From contig NZ_SATR01000007.1 of the NCBI RefSeq assembly GCF_004551525.1, positions 62,001-126,000 on the forward strand: a stretch of DNA of 64,000 nucleotides, written 5' to 3'. The notes under the pieces were generated by a model. It worked only from the letters and a program-made list of their open reading frames with translations, ran no database searches and had not been told where the DNA came from. The position numbers and the translations under genes were made by a program. The DNA comes from Vibrio ouci (GTDB taxonomy: Bacteria; Pseudomonadota; Gammaproteobacteria; Enterobacterales; Vibrionaceae). Positions 1 to 8,230 of the stretch are shown piece after piece; position 1 is the stretch's first letter; each line of letters opens with the position of its first letter.

Positions 1-828
1 GAAATACGCGCGTTTACCCAAAATCAAGGCAAGGTGGCACTGGTCAATCAACAGCTCAAAACCATCTCAAGTGACATTATCGCCTTGAGTGACGTTTCGG
101 CATTGATTTCTATCGATGCACTTTGGATTGCTAACAAACACTTCCAAAACCCGCATGTGGGTGTCGTCAACGGCCATTACCAACTGTTTAATAGCCATAA
201 CGAAGGTGAAAACCGTTATTGGCAGTACCAAAGTAAAGTCAAAATGAACGAGGCGACCTTGGGCTCAACTTTGGGTGCTCACGGGGCTTTCTACTTATTT
301 AGAACTCATCTGTTTGAAGAGATGGAAGCCAATACGATTAATGACGACTTCATGATCCCTATGACGATTGTCAGAAAAGGCTACTCGGCTATCTATGAAC
401 CAAACATGGTGGCTTTAGAGTTAGAACCAACCAATCAGGAAAACGACTTTCGCCGAAGACTACGCATTTCAGCAGGTAATATGCAGCAAGCGATTCGGTT
501 AGCTGATATGTTTTTGCCAAAGTATCGCGGCATTGCCTTCGCCTTTATGTCTGGTAAAGGTCTACGATTGCTGACGCCTTACTTGTTGATTATGTGTTTT
601 GTCTCGTCGGTTTGGTTGATTGAACATCCTTTATTTTCAGTAGCCGTTGTTGCTCAAGTCGCGCTTTATACAATCGCGCTGTTGAGCTACTACCTACCTT
701 ACATTTTCTGCCACAAAACCTGCAAAGTGATCCTTTACGTCGTCGCTGGTCACTATGCCAACTTCATTGGTGGCTTACGTTATTTATTCGGACTTGAATC
801 AGGAAAGTGGTCTCGTGTAGACCAATAA
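1..828 (+). CDS. Glycosyltransferase family 2, C-terminal part (5' truncated by window edge)
   Basis: The reading frame is open from base 1, so the N-terminal nucleotide-sugar binding part lies outside the window; 275 codons are visible. The remaining part has a family 2-like layout: an acidic SDV segment near visible residue 25, a central acceptor region, an arginine-rich RRLRISAGN stretch in the place of the QxxRW motif, and three hydrophobic C-terminal membrane segments. Such enzymes extend polysaccharide chains on the inner face of the cytoplasmic membrane. The next gene is a sugar transferase 10 bases downstream, so this is the end of a capsule or exopolysaccharide operon. Family is confident; sugar and linkage are unknown. 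Confidence 0.8.
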   Translation, partial: EIRAFTQNQGKVALVNQQLKTISSDIIALSDVSALISIDALWIANKHFQNPHVGVVNGHYQLFNSHNEGENRYWQYQSKVKMNEATLGSTLGAHGAFYLFRTHLFEEMEANTINDDFMIPMTIVRKGYSAIYEPNMVALELEPTNQENDFRRRLRISAGNMQQAIRLADMFLPKYRGIAFAFMSGKGLRLLTPYLLIMCFVSSVWLIEHPLFSVAVVAQVALYTIALLSYYLPYIFCHKTCKVILYVVAGHYANFIGGLRYLFGLESGKWSRVDQ

Positions 829-838
829 GGAGCTAATT

Positions 839-1477
839 ATGAGTAATGTTTCAAATCACATGTCTATCTGGCTAGCAAAACGACTGTTTGACCTGTTTGG
901 CGCACTGTTTGGATTACTGCTGTTGTCCCCTTTTATTCCGTTCATCGCTTTAGCCATAAAAGTCAGCTCACCAGGTCCTGTGTTTTACAAGCAACTAAGG
1001 GTGGGTAAATCGACCCCTGAAAAAATGGTATTCTTTGAAATCATTAAGTTTCGTACCATGTATCAAGATGCAGAGCAGAGAACCGGCGCGGTTTGGGCGA
1101 CAGAGAATGATCCGCGTATAACTCCTGTTGGGCGCTTCTTACGTAAAACCCGCCTTGACGAAATCCCTCAGCTGTTTAATGTCGTTTTCGGTGATATGTC
1201 TTTAATCGGTCCTCGCCCTGAACGCCCAAGTTTTTATCAAAAACTGGAAAATGCGATTCCTTACTTTGCCGATCGTACTTATGGCGTGATGCCAGGTATT
1301 ACCGGACTTGCTCAAGTCAACCAAGGTTACGATACATGTATCGATGATGTACGCCGTAAAGTGGGTTATGACCATAGCTATGCTCTATCTCTCTGTTCTA
1401 TGAAATCGTGGCTCAGCATGGACTTGTCGATCATTACTCGTACTATCGTTGTGATGTTTGACGGACGTGGACAATAA
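839..1477 (+). CDS. Bacterial sugar transferase (undecaprenyl-phosphate glycosyl-1-phosphate transferase family)
   Basis: 212 residues. An N-terminal membrane helix (residues about 13-40) follows the KRLFDLFGA lead typical of the WcaJ/PglC catalytic family (PF02397). The core motifs are present: KFRTMYQDA, the basic LRKTRLDEIPQ segment, and GDMSLIGPRPE. These enzymes move a sugar phosphate onto the lipid carrier and start repeat-unit assembly. At this length it is the minimal catalytic type without the extra N-terminal CoA-binding domain of long homologues. Start is supported by TAAGGAG seven bases upstream. It is probably the last gene of the polysaccharide operon. Confidence 0.9.
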   Translation: MSNVSNHMSIWLAKRLFDLFGALFGLLLLSPFIPFIALAIKVSSPGPVFYKQLRVGKSTPEKMVFFEIIKFRTMYQDAEQRTGAVWATENDPRITPVGRFLRKTRLDEIPQLFNVVFGDMSLIGPRPERPSFYQKLENAIPYFADRTYGVMPGITGLAQVNQGYDTCIDDVRRKVGYDHSYALSLCSMKSWLSMDLSIITRTIVVMFDGRGQ

Positions 1478-1589
1478 ATAGCCCCTACTATGTGCGTGAT
1501 TTAACGCACATTTTATCAATCGAGACGGATAAAACAGCAACAATTCGATTAGTTATAAAGCAAACGGCTTCAAATCATTAAAAATGCCC

Positions 1590-1618
1590 TTGCAGGATTG
1601 AATAACTCTCGGTAACAT
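1590..1618 (+). promoter_or_regulatory. Predicted sigma70 promoter of the tRNA-Val pair
   Basis: TTGCAG at 1590-1595 and TAACAT at 1613-1618 are separated by 17 bases and lie 21 bases before the first tRNA. Good match by eye; transcription start would be near 1625. Confidence 0.55.
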
Positions 1619-1638
1619 CCATCTCGTTCTTAAGGAAT

Positions 1639-1715
1639 GGGTCCGTAGCTCAGTTGGTTAGAGTACTACCTTGACATGGTAGGGGTCGGCGATTCGAGTT
1701 CGCCCGGACCCACCA
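1639..1715 (+). tRNA. tRNA-Val (anticodon GAC), copy 1
   Basis: 77 nt with CCA encoded. Acceptor GGGTCCG (1639-1645) pairs with CGGACCC (1705-1711). The anticodon stem CTACC/GGTAG holds the loop TTGACAT, giving anticodon GAC for valine. The T arm carries GATTCGAG-like consensus bases. Confidence 0.97.
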
Positions 1716-1761
1716 CTCCTTAAAGCCATACTAAAACCAAAGTATGCCGAACATTAAATTT

Positions 1762-1838
1762 GGGTCCGTAGCTCAGTTGGTTAGAGTACTACCTTGACAT
1801 GGTAGGGGTCGGCGATTCGAGTTCGCCCGGACCCACCA
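1762..1838 (+). tRNA. tRNA-Val (anticodon GAC), copy 2
   Basis: Identical over all 77 nt to the copy at 1639, including the encoded CCA, with a 46-base spacer between them. The two copies are probably one transcript ended by the terminator at 1863. Confidence 0.97.
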
Positions 1839-1862
1839 AATTTAGTTCCTTGTGAACAAAAC

Positions 1863-1893
1863 ACAAAGCCCGCTTTTTAGCGGGCTTTGTTGT
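1863..1893 (+). terminator. Intrinsic terminator of the tRNA-Val operon
   Basis: Stem AAAGCCCGC (1865-1873) pairs perfectly with GCGGGCTTT (1880-1888) around a six-base loop and is followed by GTTGTTT. Confidence 0.85.
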
Positions 1894-2014
1894 TTCTGAA
1901 CGTTACGTTTTCAGGCTACTCCCTCCCCTTACGCAGGCTTACAAAACTTCCATCGATTCCTCCCAACTATGTGTTTAAAGTTGCACTGTTTACAATCGAT
2001 ATAAGAAGTTCGCT

Positions 2015-2635
2015 ATGTTCAAGAAATCTCTCTTTTTACTCCCTCTTCTCTCATTAGCGTCAGTTAAAGCCATCGCCGATAGCAATATCGTCTATGAAAT
2101 GTCACACATTGGATTCGGCTACAAACACGCAAGCCTAGATGCTGGAGCGGCAGAGCCCTACTTAAACGGTCAATACAGTAACGATGTAGAAAAAACCTAT
2201 GGCGGTTTGTATATAGACCTTGGACTTAGCATGACCGAAGCGCTGTTTTTGGAAGGTAACGCGAGCTTTGTGACACGCTTTAGCTCTGAGATTGATACGT
2301 GGCAAGCTGGCGGTGGATTCAATGTTCCTGTCTCACCTTTAGTCGCTCTACCTTTATCATGCGGCATCATCAACTATCGTGCAGACAGCGACTACTCACC
2401 TTCATATTCTGAAAACGCCATGTACTGCAAAGGTGGCGCAAGAGCACAGATTGCGAAACATTGGCTTATCGATGCTTCTTATCAACACGCCTTTCTCGAT
2501 GTCGCTAAAGATACCTACCGTTTGAACAACGTGTTCCAATTTGGTTCTGTGTTTGGCTTTACTGCTGGACTGGAATACGCAAAGAGAAAGAAAGCAGAAA
2601 CAGCATTTACTGTTGGGTTACAGTTTACCCTTTGA
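2015..2635 (+). CDS. Small outer-membrane beta-barrel-like protein, function unknown
   Basis: 206 residues. An N-terminal signal peptide (residues 1-21, cleavage near KAIA-DS) precedes alternating aromatic/polar strands and a C-terminal GLQFTL ending in Leu-rich aromatic style, which fits an outer-membrane porin-like barrel. Two cysteines sit near residues 115 and 137. Start follows AAGAAG. It stands alone between terminators at 1863 and 2674, so it is monocistronic. I do not recognise the family; it resembles the general class of Vibrio porin-family hypothetical proteins. Confidence 0.7.
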   Translation: MFKKSLFLLPLLSLASVKAIADSNIVYEMSHIGFGYKHASLDAGAAEPYLNGQYSNDVEKTYGGLYIDLGLSMTEALFLEGNASFVTRFSSEIDTWQAGGGFNVPVSPLVALPLSCGIINYRADSDYSPSYSENAMYCKGGARAQIAKHWLIDASYQHAFLDVAKDTYRLNNVFQFGSVFGFTAGLEYAKRKKAETAFTVGLQFTL

Positions 2636-2673
2636 TAGATCATAGCGCTGATTCTACGAATAAAACCTAAACA

Positions 2674-2703
2674 AAAAACTCCGGCAAAATACCGGAGTTT
2701 TTT
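2674..2703. terminator. Bidirectional intrinsic terminator
   Basis: AAAAACTCCGG (2674-2684) pairs perfectly with CCGGAGTTTTT (2692-2702) around AAAATA-type loop bases; flanking A and T runs serve both strands. Confidence 0.85.
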
Positions 2704-2796
2704 CGTTTCACAATCGAGTAACCATCAACGGATATTCGTGCTTTGTGCACTGTTTTTTGATAGGATCGGCGGCCAAATTTAGCACTGAGCGATACC

Positions 2797-2997
2797 ATGA
2801 ACCGCAAAAAGAAGATCAATAGCATCTTAAAAGCCAAGCAAAAAAAGATGAACGCTAAGCTTCATAAAAGTAATAAGCCTCGCTACATTTCTAAAGCAGA
2901 GCGAGCAAAGCTTGAAGCAGAAGAGGCAAACGCTAAAAATGAAGAATCTCAGACTAGTCAAGAATCTGAGATAAACGAGCAAGAAAGCCAAGCCTAG
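2797..2997 (+). CDS. DUF2986 family small basic protein
   Basis: 66 residues. The Lys-rich opening MNRKKKINSILKAKQKKMNA and the PRYISKAERAKLE segment are characteristic of the DUF2986 family (PF11661) found mainly in Vibrio and Shewanella. The C-terminal third is acidic and low in complexity (Glu/Ser/Gln). No enzymatic motif. The strongly basic N-terminus suggests nucleic-acid or ribosome association, which is inference only. It is followed by its own terminator. Confidence 0.85.
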   Translation: MNRKKKINSILKAKQKKMNAKLHKSNKPRYISKAERAKLEAEEANAKNEESQTSQESEINEQESQA

Positions 2998-3014
2998 ACT
3001 AACTTCCAGTTTCG

Positions 3015-3048
3015 AAAAAGCCAGTCAAGTTACCCTGACTGGCTTTTT
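3015..3048. terminator. Bidirectional intrinsic terminator
   Basis: AAAAAGCCAGTCA (3015-3027) pairs with TGACTGGCTTTTT (3036-3048). It ends the DUF2986 gene and the convergent gene at 3065. Confidence 0.88.
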
Positions 3049-3064
3049 TAATTCTTACACTTTA

Positions 3065-3262
3065 CTAGAGTTGTCGTTGGTCGTACTGACCTTCAAAATT
3101 GACCAATTTAATCTCTAACTGAGCGCCAAAATAGCGTAATGCCAACTTAGGATCTTGGTTATCAGTGATCTTCTTACCCAGCGTTTCCAACAAGTCCGCC
3201 ATAAAATCTTTTACGGGTTGATCAGCTTCTGCTAAGTGTTGTTCAAGTGTGTGATTATTCAT
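3065..3262 (-). CDS. Small conserved-looking hypothetical protein
   Basis: 65 residues, acidic and predicted helical (TLEQHLAEADQPVKDFMADLLETLGKK), with no signal peptide or membrane segment. I do not recognise the family. It is convergent with the DUF2986 gene and shares its terminator, and is divergent from the hydrolase at 3332. Coding potential is supported by its clean fit between a terminator and a divergent promoter region. Confidence 0.6.
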   Translation of the reverse strand: MNNHTLEQHLAEADQPVKDFMADLLETLGKKITDNQDPKLALRYFGAQLEIKLVNFEGQYDQRQL

Positions 3263-3331
3263 AATTTCATAGCCATAACGTTATCAATCAATCGTTTATA
3301 GTTAAGCCCTTATTCAACCAGAGGCATTATT

Positions 3332-4168
3332 ATGGAAACTATAAAAACGATCTTAAATGGCAATCACTACCGCTATTCTTTTCATCACTGTGAAGGCTCT
3401 GATCAGTTCGCTATTTTTTTACTGGGTGCACTGCAGGACATTGAAAGTGTCCATAGCTTTTCTACCCATTTTGCGAATAAATTGAACTGTATAACTATTG
3501 AAGTTCCTGGAACAGGTCATACAGAAAACCTTGAATCGACAGTAAGTATTCGTTCTCAAGCGATTATGTTGCGCGATTTTATTGAATATTTAGGAGTCAG
3601 AAATGCCCATGTTATTGGCTTTTCTTACGCTACTGCTGTCGCTGTCGAGTTGTGTGACATTTGGCCGCATATCCTGTCGATGTCCATCTGTGGCGGAGTA
3701 CCGGGTATCCCCTCTTCCGGGCGTCTAGCAACCAAGAAAATGATTGCAGCAGCTATGGACAATCCAAGTAACTTTGCCAAATCATTTACCGAGTCGCTCA
3801 CAGTGAACAACAGCGATATTCCACGAAACAAAGCCATCATCAAAGCAACAGTACGTAACATCACTAACATGTCGCAAGAACGTATCGACGTGTTTTTTGA
3901 AAACTCCGTCAGATTGTTGGTTCATACACCATCGAACATCGCCAATATCTCAGTACCTTGTACTGTCTGTGTTGGCGAGTTTGATCCTTATGTTACTAAG
4001 GAAACAGCTCAAGCTTTTGCTAGTCAGCTCAAAAATGGTCGTCTTGTAGTGATAAAAAATGCCGACCATTTGGTACATTTACAGTATCCCGATAAGGTAG
4101 CCGCCATCATGCTAGCTCAAGCCAACGCAGCAATGGCGCTTAACGAGACCCTGTTAGCGCTAACCTAA
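3332..4168 (+). CDS. Alpha/beta hydrolase (RhlA-like group possible)
   Basis: 278 residues, no signal peptide, so cytoplasmic. The nucleophile elbow VIGFSYA puts the serine at residue 98. The acid is probably D218 in VGEFDPY, and the base is H246 or H249 in NADHLVH. The overall arrangement, including the long helical cap at about 125-200 and the LLVHTPSNIANISVPC lead into the acid strand, recalls 3-hydroxyacyl transferases of the RhlA group as well as ordinary esterases. Substrate cannot be assigned. Start follows AGAGG. It is monocistronic, ended by the dyad at 4203. Confidence 0.8.
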   Translation: METIKTILNGNHYRYSFHHCEGSDQFAIFLLGALQDIESVHSFSTHFANKLNCITIEVPGTGHTENLESTVSIRSQAIMLRDFIEYLGVRNAHVIGFSYATAVAVELCDIWPHILSMSICGGVPGIPSSGRLATKKMIAAAMDNPSNFAKSFTESLTVNNSDIPRNKAIIKATVRNITNMSQERIDVFFENSVRLLVHTPSNIANISVPCTVCVGEFDPYVTKETAQAFASQLKNGRLVVIKNADHLVHLQYPDKVAAIMLAQANAAMALNETLLALT

Positions 4169-4202
4169 ATAAACGATTAATATTGTTATTTTTTAGTGAG
4201 AT

Positions 4203-4241
4203 ATAATCAACTCAAGGCTATGTGTATATTGAGTTGATTAT
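4203..4241. terminator. Long-stem convergent terminator candidate
   Basis: ATAATCAACTCAA (4203-4215) and TTGAGTTGATTAT (4229-4241) form a perfect 13-bp stem with a 13-base loop between two convergent genes. The T tracts are weak, so termination is likely but not certain. Confidence 0.6.
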
Positions 4242-4256
4242 TTCCACTCAATGATT

Positions 4257-5153
4257 TCAGATCACATTTTTTATGTAGATCTTTGATAGAGTGGTCAGTA
4301 TTTCCACCGCTCGCTTCTTACATTCGCCATTAAGATTGCGCAACGCTTCAACAATCAACCCATCTCTAAGATGCTGGATTTGACGTAGTTGGTGGAACTG
4401 GGGGAACAAGCGCATTTCACTGGTGAAATTTACATGGGAGTTTAGCTCAAAACCCAACTTAACCCTGAAACCAATTGCGACTGAAAAGTCTCTTACTTTG
4501 TTAACGTCTTCAAGCTGAAGGTATTGATATTCTGAAAGTCCCAACACACGCGCGATAACATCAATTGGGATCTGATGTTCTAAGCGGAAACGCTTTACTG
4601 TGATCGCGACTGAACGGTAGTAATCAATCGCAAAAGCATTGATATCGAGTACGGGAGGAGGAAGTAGTTCATTGTAAACAATATCAGGATCGATCTGTGA
4701 CTCGATTTCAGCACGAAACGCATGGAAGTGAGCTTTACTCTCTTCACTCATCATATTACTTACAAGGTCTAGGTAAAGTTCAAATTGCTCGCTAGGTAGT
4801 CGGCCAATGCAATATAACGCCTCTATCGCCTTATCATCCATTCCGCGGTAGTGCTCTTTCATTTTGAGCGCGAAGTAGAAGCTAGTCATAGGTACCATCA
4901 TTACCCATGACATTGCAGCCACCATATGGATTGGCCTAATCGAATGATAACTCTGTTGCATGTAACGTTTTAGCGTTGAGCCATTGATCCCCGTCGTACG
5001 CTGTTCCAAATCATGAAACGACATACCTTGAGCTCGTCGCACAAAAGACATTGATACAGCCATATCTGTATCAATGGTTTTTAGCAACGTATCCAATGTT
5101 TCGATTGTTTGTTCTGAAACACTAATTTGGACCTGATCAGCACGATTTAACAT
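4257..5153 (-). CDS. Putative XRE-like regulator with two helix-turn-helix regions
   Basis: 298 residues, soluble. Two segments look like helix-turn-helix units: one at about residues 38-75 (RRAQGMSFHDLEQRTTGIN then STLKRYMQQS) and one at about 185-215 (RFRLEHQIPIDVIARVLGLS then EYQYLQLED). The duplicated-HTH arrangement with an intervening helical domain is unusual for a simple repressor. No ligand domain is recognised. It may regulate neighbours or act globally; the function is unassigned. Confidence 0.6.
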   Translation of the reverse strand: MLNRADQVQISVSEQTIETLDTLLKTIDTDMAVSMSFVRRAQGMSFHDLEQRTTGINGSTLKRYMQQSYHSIRPIHMVAAMSWVMMVPMTSFYFALKMKEHYRGMDDKAIEALYCIGRLPSEQFELYLDLVSNMMSEESKAHFHAFRAEIESQIDPDIVYNELLPPPVLDINAFAIDYYRSVAITVKRFRLEHQIPIDVIARVLGLSEYQYLQLEDVNKVRDFSVAIGFRVKLGFELNSHVNFTSEMRLFPQFHQLRQIQHLRDGLIVEALRNLNGECKKRAVEILTTLSKIYIKNVI

Positions 5154-5304
5154 ACAGCAAAACCTAACTAAAACAACGAATAAGCTATCTTCCCTAACGA
5201 GGGAACTCTACCATAGCCAGTGCAGTTTTCGAACAGTCAGTAGAGTTAAATATCTAACGGTTTGAAACGAGTAAGCATTTTGAATGAATTTGCTTACTAG
5301 AATG

Positions 5305-5787
5305 TCAGTTTCGTGTGATGAGTAAGTTTTCATCGATTGGGATAAAATTGTCCGCTGCATCAATAAGGGACTGAGCTGTCAGGCCGGGAACACCATACAC
5401 ATCCACTTTGGTATTAAATCTTTGCTGAATTCGATCGACTAAGACTTCAAAATCGCCATCTCCAGAGAGTAAAACAATTCGATCAACATTCGCTGCGGCT
5501 TCGTAAACGTCTAGCGCAATACCGACGTCCCAATCCCCTTTTGCGCTGCCATCCATGCGCTGGATGAACGGCTTTAACTTCACATTAAACCCGATGCCAC
5601 GAAGAATATGATGGAACTGACGCTGCTTTGGATCGTGGGAAGCAATAGCATAAGCGTTGGCTTCTACGACATTTTTTCCTTCAGTCGCGATATACCAGAA
5701 CTGGTTATAATCAAAATTGCTGCGGTACTTTTCTCTTGTGGTGTAATAGATATTTTGAACATCTACAAAAATCGCGACGGTTTCCAT
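5305..5787 (-). CDS. NYN-domain ribonuclease-like protein (LabA/DUF88 type)
   Basis: 160 residues made of one PIN-like NYN domain. The conserved acidic residues for metal binding are visible: FVDVQN near residue 9, KGDWDVGIALD near 85, and LSGDGDFEVLVDRI near 108. NYN proteins are usually metal-dependent RNases. The domain fills the whole protein and there is no partner domain. It is a single gene on the minus strand. Confidence 0.85.
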   Translation of the reverse strand: METVAIFVDVQNIYYTTREKYRSNFDYNQFWYIATEGKNVVEANAYAIASHDPKQRQFHHILRGIGFNVKLKPFIQRMDGSAKGDWDVGIALDVYEAAANVDRIVLLSGDGDFEVLVDRIQQRFNTKVDVYGVPGLTAQSLIDAADNFIPIDENLLITRN

Positions 5788-5914
5788 TTTTTGCCTACTT
5801 CTTCATATTGAGCGCTGACTTTATCAAAACCGAGTCAACATTACAGCTTCGTTTTGCACAAACCACCGCGCAGTGACGCCGTCACGTAAACTCATGAAAG
5901 GTATGAATACTAGA

Positions 5915-5941
5915 TAAAAAAACAGCGGCTCTTGCCGCTGT
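5915..5941 (-). terminator. Intrinsic terminator of the nir-cobA transcript
   Basis: On the minus strand ACAGCGGC (from 5941) pairs with GCCGCTGT (to 5922) and is followed by seven T residues. Confidence 0.88.
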
Positions 5942-5949
5942 CATTTTGA

Positions 5950-6705
5950 TTAATTAAACCACTTCAACTTGTCGTGCAACGAAGTCACACTCCCCACCAC
6001 AATGAGAGCTGGGCTGACCGCCTCTTTCGCCATACTCGCTAACTCGGTTAAGTTGCCCGTGAATACGCGTTGCTCTCGGCGAGTACCGTTTTCGATAATG
6101 GCACAAGACATGTCTGCATCTATACCATTTTCAAGCAGCTTGGTCGCAATGTACTCACTCTGCTTAAGGCCCATATAAAACACCAACGTATTGTTTGATT
6201 GTGCTAACGAGTGCCACTCAATTTCGCGGCCATCTTTTTGCACATGCCCAGTAATAAACTGAACGCTCTGCGCATGATCACGGTGGGTCAATGGAATCCC
6301 TGCATAGGCAGTTGCGCCTGCCGCTGCGGTAATCCCTGGTACCACTTCAAATCTAACGCCGTGCTGCGCTAACTCTTCCAGCTCTTCTCCACCGCGGCCA
6401 AAGATGAATGAGTCCCCGCCTTTTAAACGCACCACTCGTTTGCCTTCTTTCGCTTTGTCGACCAATAGCTGATTGATCTGGTCTTGCGGCACACAGTGGT
6501 AATCAAGTCTTTTACCGACGTATATCATTTCTGCTAACTCATCCGCTAACGCTAGAATCTCAGGTGAAACCAGACGGTCATACACCACGACTTCAGCTTG
6601 CTGGATTACGCGGTAGCCTTTTACTGTCAATAAATCTGGGTCACCTGGGCCTGCGCCCACAAGAGAAACAAAGCCGTAGTTTGAAGATGGATGAACAGTT
6701 GTCAT
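5950..6705 (-). CDS. cobA: Uroporphyrinogen-III C-methyltransferase
   Basis: 251 residues, the usual length for single-function SUMT. It methylates uroporphyrinogen III twice, using SAM, to give precorrin-2 on the way to siroheme. Motifs: [16 protein letters not shown] at residues 16-31, VVYDRLVS near 41, the [17 protein letters not shown] loop near 92, and [21 protein letters not shown] near 123. It sits at the end of the nir cluster. Siroheme is the cofactor of NirB, so co-transcription makes sense. A 208-base spacer with a hairpin separates it from nirC. Confidence 0.95.
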   Translation of the reverse strand: MTTVHPSSNYGFVSLVGAGPGDPDLLTVKGYRVIQQAEVVVYDRLVSPEILALADELAEMIYVGKRLDYHCVPQDQINQLLVDKAKEGKRVVRLKGGDSFIFGRGGEELEELAQHGVRFEVVPGITAAAGATAYAGIPLTHRDHAQSVQFITGHVQKDGREIEWHSLAQSNNTLVFYMGLKQSEYIATKLLENGIDADMSCAIIENGTRREQRVFTGNLTELASMAKEAVSPALIVVGSVTSLHDKLKWFN

Positions 6706-6838
6706 ATCAACGCCTATCGAAAAATTTAGATATAAAAAGAGGCTCTATCTTAAAAACTCTGTTTATAGCCAAATCACTATTTCATAAATGGGAAAAAGAT
6801 TCCCTGCGCTATCATTCCCTATCTCGGCAAGAGAGCAT

Positions 6839-6879
6839 AGTCGGGAATCTCTTATTTAATATCGTAGAGAATCCCGACT
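6839..6879. other. Strong inverted repeat in the nirC-cobA spacer
   Basis: AGTCGGGAATCTCT (6839-6852) pairs with AGAGAATCCCGACT (6866-6879): 13 of 14 pairs, 13-base loop. No T run follows on the minus strand, so it is not a standard terminator. It could protect or partly terminate the nir message before cobA, or be an operator. Confidence 0.55.
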
Positions 6880-6913
6880 TGTTCACTATCAAACTCTGGT
6901 AGTGAAGCTTAAC

Positions 6914-7762
6914 TTATTTCGCTAATACTGGTTTTGCTTCTACAGCGTCTTCATCCGATAGAGAAGGTGCTGTTTTCGCGTGCGTTAGGTATAGCGGGAT
7001 ACAAGTCATGATTAGACCGCCAACAATGTTACCAAGGATTGTTGGAATTAGGTTGAAGTTCAACCAAGTCGCGATACCAAAGTCAGCACCTAGGATCATG
7101 CCAAGTGGGAATAAGAACATGTTTACCACTGTGTGCTCAAATACTAGTGCGAAGAAGATGAAGATTGGGAACCACATCATCGCTACACGGCCAGCGACTG
7201 TACGTGCAGTCATGTTACCAATAACGCCCAGACAAACCATTAGGTTACAGAAGATACCGCGCACAAAACAGGTAATCCATCCGTCCATACCCATGTTTTC
7301 AAAACCTAAGCTACGTGCAGTAGAAACAGCAATGAACTTCTTAGCAACTGCGTTTAGCTCTATAGAGAAGTTACCCGTTAGTGATACTGCTACTAGGTAA
7401 GCAACAATCAAAGAACCGATAAGGTTACCAAGACCAACAAGGCCCCAACAACGAAAGATGCGGTTCCAAGTAATACCTGGGCGGCCTTCAAATTTTGCTA
7501 GTGGTGCAAGACCAAATACACCTGTTACTAGGTCATACCCCATTACAGAAAGAATCACGAAACCCACAGGGAAGACAAGAGCACCCACAATGCCCATGCC
7601 AGTCTGAACGATTGTCGTAATCGCGACGACTACCGCTAGAGATAAGATGATACCTGCCATGGTGCCGCGCAAAAGCAAGTCACGAGAGCTTGTCTTTGTC
7701 TTAGCTTCGCCAACGTTAATCATTGTTTGTACGAATTCAGCGGGTTTAAAGTCTGTAGACAT
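6914..7762 (-). CDS. nirC: Formate/nitrite transporter family protein, nitrite channel
   Basis: 282 residues from the ATG at 7762, chosen because AAGGA lies seven bases upstream; the longer frame would begin with TTG inside that ribosome site. Six transmembrane segments are visible. The FNT signatures are present: the LSVMGYDLVTGVF loop, NLMVCLGVIGN, and FEHTVVNMF with the central pore histidine. It moves nitrite into the cytoplasm for NirBD. The C-terminal tail is short and polar. Confidence 0.92.
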   Translation of the reverse strand: MSTDFKPAEFVQTMINVGEAKTKTSSRDLLLRGTMAGIILSLAVVVAITTIVQTGMGIVGALVFPVGFVILSVMGYDLVTGVFGLAPLAKFEGRPGITWNRIFRCWGLVGLGNLIGSLIVAYLVAVSLTGNFSIELNAVAKKFIAVSTARSLGFENMGMDGWITCFVRGIFCNLMVCLGVIGNMTARTVAGRVAMMWFPIFIFFALVFEHTVVNMFLFPLGMILGADFGIATWLNFNLIPTILGNIVGGLIMTCIPLYLTHAKTAPSLSDEDAVEAKPVLAK

Positions 7763-7892
7763 GAATGTGTCCTTATTCAAAAATTTGAAGGTTAAAAAGT
7801 TAAAATTGAATAGTGGAAGGCTCGCGAATTTCTTTGTTTTTTCGCCAAGAAATGACGAGCCTTTAAGCTATTAAATCTCAGCTAACGGATTA

Positions 7893-8216
7893 TTAAGCCG
7901 TAATTTCTACTGAACCTTTAGTCACTCGTGCTTTATAAGCTTTCACGTTGAACTGCTCATTTTCCATGCACGCCCCTGTTTTGAGGTTAAAGCGCTGCTT
8001 CTTAAGCGGGCTTGCAACCCACAGTTGCTCATCGTGCTCAACAATCAGGCCGCGAGATAACACATTCGATTGGAAAAAAGGGTCCATGTTGTTAATCGCA
8101 AACACTTCTTCTGTCGCACGTGGGCGGAAAATCGCTACTTGCTCACCGTCTACTAAAGCCACGACACCTGTGCCTGGAATGATGTCTTCAATGTTACAAA
8201 CTTTTGTAAATGCCAT
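7893..8216 (-). CDS. nirD: Nitrite reductase (NADH) small subunit
   Basis: 107 residues, typical of NirD, a Rieske-like fold that has lost the iron-sulfur ligands. It assists the large subunit in the six-electron reduction of nitrite to ammonia in the cytoplasm. The motif GTGVVALVDGEQVAIFRP and the late SPLKKQRFNLKTGACM segment match the family. Start follows GGAGAAGAG, 14 bases after nirB ends, so the two are coupled. Confidence 0.93.
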   Translation of the reverse strand: MAFTKVCNIEDIIPGTGVVALVDGEQVAIFRPRATEEVFAINNMDPFFQSNVLSRGLIVEHDEQLWVASPLKKQRFNLKTGACMENEQFNVKAYKARVTKGSVEITA

Positions 8217-8230
8217 AATCTCTTCTCCCC

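Noticed and set aside
1639..1838. tRNA pair as an integration site of a mobile island
   Set aside because: No integrase and no repeated 3' tRNA fragment; both copies are complete and share one promoter and terminator.
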